DNA of 64,000 bases from Rhodospirillaceae bacterium. GTDB taxonomy: Bacteria; Pseudomonadota; Alphaproteobacteria; MPNO01; UBA2964. The stretch spans positions 206,205 to 270,204 of the forward strand of contig PAPV01000005.1 in NCBI GenBank assembly GCA_002709075.1, given 5' to 3'. The stretch's first letter is position 1. Each line of letters opens with the position of its first letter. A program made the translations under genes and the position numbers. The notes beneath the pieces were generated by a model. It was not told the DNA's origin and did not search any database. It was given only the letters and a program-made list of their open reading frames with translations. Below, one piece after another: positions 63,154-64,000 of this stretch.

Positions 63154-63499
63154 AAGCAGATCAAAATTAAGAAAGATTGAGTCATTCATTCGTAAGATTG
63201 TTATTGAAAAAAAAGAAATCAAACTGCGTATCGTTCATCTTTTGGGGGAGCTAAATAAAATTAAAAAGCTTTCTCAGATTATGAGCGATGAATTGTTAAA
63301 AATCAATAATCAAAAGATTTATAATGGTTATAATATAAGAAAAAATATGAATTATTCTCATATCGTAAGAGAGCAATTAAATATATCAGAAAATAAAATT
63401 GAGTTCCTTGAAATTGAAATTCTAAATCTTGAGAAAGAGCTTATTTCAAAAAAACATCAAGAAAACTTGCTACAGGAGAAGGCGATAAATTTCCGTTAA
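63146..63499 (+). CDS. fliJ: Flagellar export chaperone FliJ-like
   Basis: A 117-residue, almost entirely alpha-helical, Lys-rich coiled coil (KLRKIESFIRKIVIEKKEI, NISENKIEFLEIEILNLEKE). The sequence is poorly conserved, and the call rests on its place after fliI and the coiled-coil pair. The ATG at 63146 overlaps the end of fliI (ATGGATAG). Confidence 0.7.
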   Translation: MDRSRSKLRKIESFIRKIVIEKKEIKLRIVHLLGELNKIKKLSQIMSDELLKINNQKIYNGYNIRKNMNYSHIVREQLNISENKIEFLEIEILNLEKELISKKHQENLLQEKAINFR

Positions 63500-63533
63500 G
63501 CGTCTCAAGCCCTGCTAAAAGTTTTAATAAAGT

Positions 63534-63550
63534 TGGCATGAAAAGTGCAT
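63534..63550 (+). promoter_or_regulatory. Sigma-54 promoter of the fliK-like gene
   Basis: TGGCATGAAAAGTGCAT has GG and GC 12 bases apart and differs at one position from the flgG promoter at 40869. It lies 32 bases before the fliK-like ATG. Confidence 0.75.
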
Positions 63551-63581
63551 AAAAATTATAAAGCTTTACGAGGGTAAAATT

Positions 63582-64000
63582 ATGAAAATCAATTCAGAAA
63601 TTCAAACAGGATCTTCTGAACAAAAATTAGCCTTGCCAGCTAAAGTTGTGACTTCTGAAAAGAAAAATGTCTTTGGAGTTATAATAGATATGCTCGGCAT
63701 GCCTTCCAAAAAAAACTTAGCAGACAGTGCCTCAGAGGTGTCTGATACTGTGTCAGACCCCATTATGAAAAATAAATCCGAGATAGATGAAAACCCGACA
63801 CCTTCCTATCAAGTGATTCAGTTAGGGGAGGATCCGAGAGAACAGGAGAATACTGTCCCGCTTACATCGAACATAAAACGGTCAAAATTAGAGGTAACAG
63901 CGACACATGCTGAACAGGAGAATACTGTCCCGCTTACATCGAACATAAAAGGGTCAAAATTAGAGGTAACAGGGACACATGCTGAACAGGAGAATACTGT
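63582..64000 (+). CDS. FliK-like hook-length protein, N-terminal part with tandem repeats (cut by right edge)
   Basis: From the ATG at 63582 (CGAGGG about 9 bases upstream) 139 codons are open to the window end. The first 86 residues are Ser/Lys-rich and soluble (KVVTSEKKNVFGVIIDM). From residue 87 a 24-residue unit EQENTVPLTSNIKRSK, LEVTATHA repeats in tandem. Position after fliJ, the sigma-54 promoter and a disordered repetitive N-terminus fit FliK, the molecular ruler that sets hook length. The diagnostic C-terminal switch domain lies outside the window, so this is an inference. Confidence 0.6.
   Translation, partial: MKINSEIQTGSSEQKLALPAKVVTSEKKNVFGVIIDMLGMPSKKNLADSASEVSDTVSDPIMKNKSEIDENPTPSYQVIQLGEDPREQENTVPLTSNIKRSKLEVTATHAEQENTVPLTSNIKGSKLEVTGTHAEQENT
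63840..64000 (+). repeat. 72-bp in-frame tandem repeat
   Basis: Copy 1 is 63840-63911, copy 2 is 63912-63983, copy 3 begins at 63984 and is cut by the window. Copies 1 and 2 differ at two bases by hand count (AACGG against AAGGG, and CAGCGAC against CAGGGAC). Both changes alter residues (Arg to Gly, Ala to Gly) but keep the frame. The number of further copies is unknown. Confidence 0.95.

Noticed and set aside
1..64000. CRISPR arrays, rRNA genes and insertion sequences
   Set aside because: I found no regularly spaced short repeats, no rRNA segments and no transposase ORFs with terminal repeats in the window.

Overview
The window looks like an AT-rich alphaproteobacterial chromosome. The evidence is an RNase E with a long acidic insert, an ornithine/lysine decarboxylase of the type common in this class preceded by a structured leader, an elongator tRNA-Met of the usual alphaproteobacterial form, DUF455 and Rieske dioxygenase genes, and a flagellar cluster read from sigma-54 promoters with an FlbD-like activator. 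A free-living, probably aquatic, lifestyle is inference only.

Housekeeping region (1-30.28 kb). Genes are tightly packed. In order they are aroQ-accB-accC (accC leaves the left edge), an ornithine/lysine decarboxylase behind a hairpin leader, maiA, an M48 peptidase with a helical repeat tail, an aminotransferase, rne with a long leader, an AMIN-type amidase and PBP1A (cell wall), prfB with its programmed frameshift, and bolA. A minus-strand block follows: glnE, a YciI protein, a DUF455 gene broken by an in-frame stop, and the alpha and beta subunits of a Rieske dioxygenase. Then come a YhdP/AsmA-like envelope protein, tyrS, anmK, an alpha/beta hydrolase, and a sulfur-transfer operon (cysteine desulfurase, [2Fe-2S] ferredoxin, mnmA) that ends just before tRNA-Met.

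Island (30.28-39.57 kb). This stretch begins at the 3' end of tRNA-Met and ends at a decayed second copy of the 3' two thirds of the same tRNA (39518-39573), the expected scar of a tRNA-targeted element. It holds an AlpA-like regulator plus prim-pol primase pair, as in phage satellites, but no integrase. A divergent minus-strand operon carries a winged-helix-like protein, a DUF262-HNH nuclease with a frame disruption near its start, a tail-anchored small protein and an unknown protein. The right half is a graveyard: a phosphatase fragment, a DUF499-like tail, a diverged repeat around a small HGG-motif protein, an intact GST, and an exported coiled-coil pseudogene with two lesions. A frameshifted bile-acid/sodium symporter gene follows directly.

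Flagellar region (40.9-64 kb). flgG-flgH-flgI-flgJ(N)-flgK-flgL-transglycosylase run forward from a sigma-54 promoter. A lone hook/rod family gene follows. The minus-strand operon flhA-flhF-flhG-fliA-unknown has its own sigma-54 promoter. An ion channel lies between it and a third sigma-54 unit (FlbD-like activator, fliE-F-G-H-I-J). A fourth sigma-54 promoter precedes a fliK-like gene cut by the right edge. Unusual points are an activator with no DNA-binding domain, a 1406-residue FlgK, an FlhF that has lost most GTPase motifs, and a 72-bp tandem repeat inside the fliK-like gene.

Five or six genes carry single frame or stop lesions. I cannot tell from this sequence alone whether these are real decay or assembly errors.
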